From Oscillospiraceae bacterium (GTDB lineage Bacteria; Bacillota; Clostridia; UMGS1883; UMGS1540), in the NCBI GenBank assembly GCA_015068765.1, contig SVJY01000019.1, positions 1 to 36,067 on the forward strand: a DNA stretch of 36,067 nt, given 5' to 3'. Positions 35,321 through 36,067 of the stretch are shown here, in pieces (positions within the stretch are counted from its first letter, which is position 1; each line of letters starts with the position of its first letter). Under the pieces are notes generated by a model. The model was not told the DNA's origin and ran no database searches. It saw only the letters and a program-made list of their open reading frames with translations. The position numbers and the translations under genes were made by a program.

Positions 35321-36067
35321 ATGCTCAAAAACGAACGTGAAAGAGAAATAATAAATATTCTAAAAAGTGAAAACAGATTTATAACTGTAAAGGAGCTATG
35401 CAAAGAACTGTACGCAAGTGAATCAAGTATAAGGCGTGATTTAACTTCACTCGAAAATAGAGGCGTGATAAAAAAAGCTTATGGTGGTGCAGAATTAATA
35501 ACCAATTTTTCAAATGTTATTTCATTTAATAAAAGATATCATCATAATATTGAAGGAAAGAAAATAATTGCAAAAAAAGCTGCAAAACTTATTAAAGACG
35601 GAAGTATTATATTTTTAGACCAATCGTCAACCTCGTTTTATCTTGCAAACGAAATAATAAGTAGAAATTCATTGACTGTTGTTACAAACAATATAGAAAT
35701 ATTGTACCTGTTATCCGATTCGGGTATTAAGGTTGTATCTTCCGGTGGATTTTTAAGCCCGGAAAATCGCAGCTGCCTTATTGGTTCCGATGCGCAGAGC
35801 ACATTTGAAAATGTCTATGCGGATGTCACATTCTTTTCGGCGAAATCATTATCTGATGACGGAATCGTATCTGACTGCACACGCGAAGAAGTTACACTAA
35901 GAAATTCTATGCTTAAAAATTCAACAAAAAAGATATTTTTATGTGATAGTGAAAAATTTGGCACACAATCAGCCTACAAACAATGTACGCTTTCCGATAT
36001 TGATTATTTGATAAGCGAAAATGAAGATGCAAAAAAATTCAATATGTACGCAAGCTTATTAAAAATT
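35321..36067 (+). CDS. DeoR/GlpR family transcriptional regulator (runs off window end)
   Basis: Translated by eye: MLKNEREREIINILKSENRFITVKELCKELYASESSIRRDLTSLENRGVIKKAYGGAELI...; HTH_DeoR and sugar-sensor DeoRC; AAAGGAG RBS; no stop before the window edge, so absent from the ORF track. Confidence 0.94.
   Translation, partial: MLKNEREREIINILKSENRFITVKELCKELYASESSIRRDLTSLENRGVIKKAYGGAELITNFSNVISFNKRYHHNIEGKKIIAKKAAKLIKDGSIIFLDQSSTSFYLANEIISRNSLTVVTNNIEILYLLSDSGIKVVSSGGFLSPENRSCLIGSDAQSTFENVYADVTFFSAKSLSDDGIVSDCTREEVTLRNSMLKNSTKKIFLCDSEKFGTQSAYKQCTLSDIDYLISENEDAKKFNMYASLLKI

Noticed and set aside
1-36067. tRNA/rRNA genes, CRISPR arrays, transposases or phage genes
   Set aside because: None recognised on either strand by reading

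Overview
This 36 kb window looks like a Clostridia/Oscillospirales-type Firmicute chromosome segment (inferred from gene content). It is densely coding, with about 30 CDS, and I saw no tRNA, rRNA, CRISPR array or transposon. Recognisable genes include tatD, metG, a Gfo/Idh/MocA oxidoreductase with a DMT transporter divergent from an AraC regulator and an SGNH esterase, a YolD/Y-family polymerase pair, a LysM-CAP protein, a CapE-like dehydratase, a SCIFF peptide maturase with a PLP decarboxylase, an FMN riboswitch with ribU, mreB, a B12-radical SAM pair, dacF, a response regulator/histidine kinase/GerMN lipoprotein cluster, citrate synthase, an HPr-like protein, a double-OB SSB, GlnN, ybaK, hppA, nagB, and a G1P dehydrogenase/HAD pair divergent from a DeoR regulator. 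Two genes are missing from the ORF track and were found by reading the sequence: (1) a 50-aa SCIFF-type Cys-rich ranthipeptide precursor (13306-13458, minus) upstream of its radical SAM maturase, with seven Cys and Gly where the characterised crosslink-acceptor Thr would be; (2) a DeoR-family regulator (35321 to window end, plus). Other points of note are a two-fold symmetric bidirectional promoter at 35180-35233 with a shared palindromic -10, paired operator-like repeats in the AraC/Gfo-Idh intergenic region, an MtrAB-LpqB-like two-component/GerMN lipoprotein cluster, an HPr paralog without the active-site His, and an SSB with two OB folds and no acidic tip.
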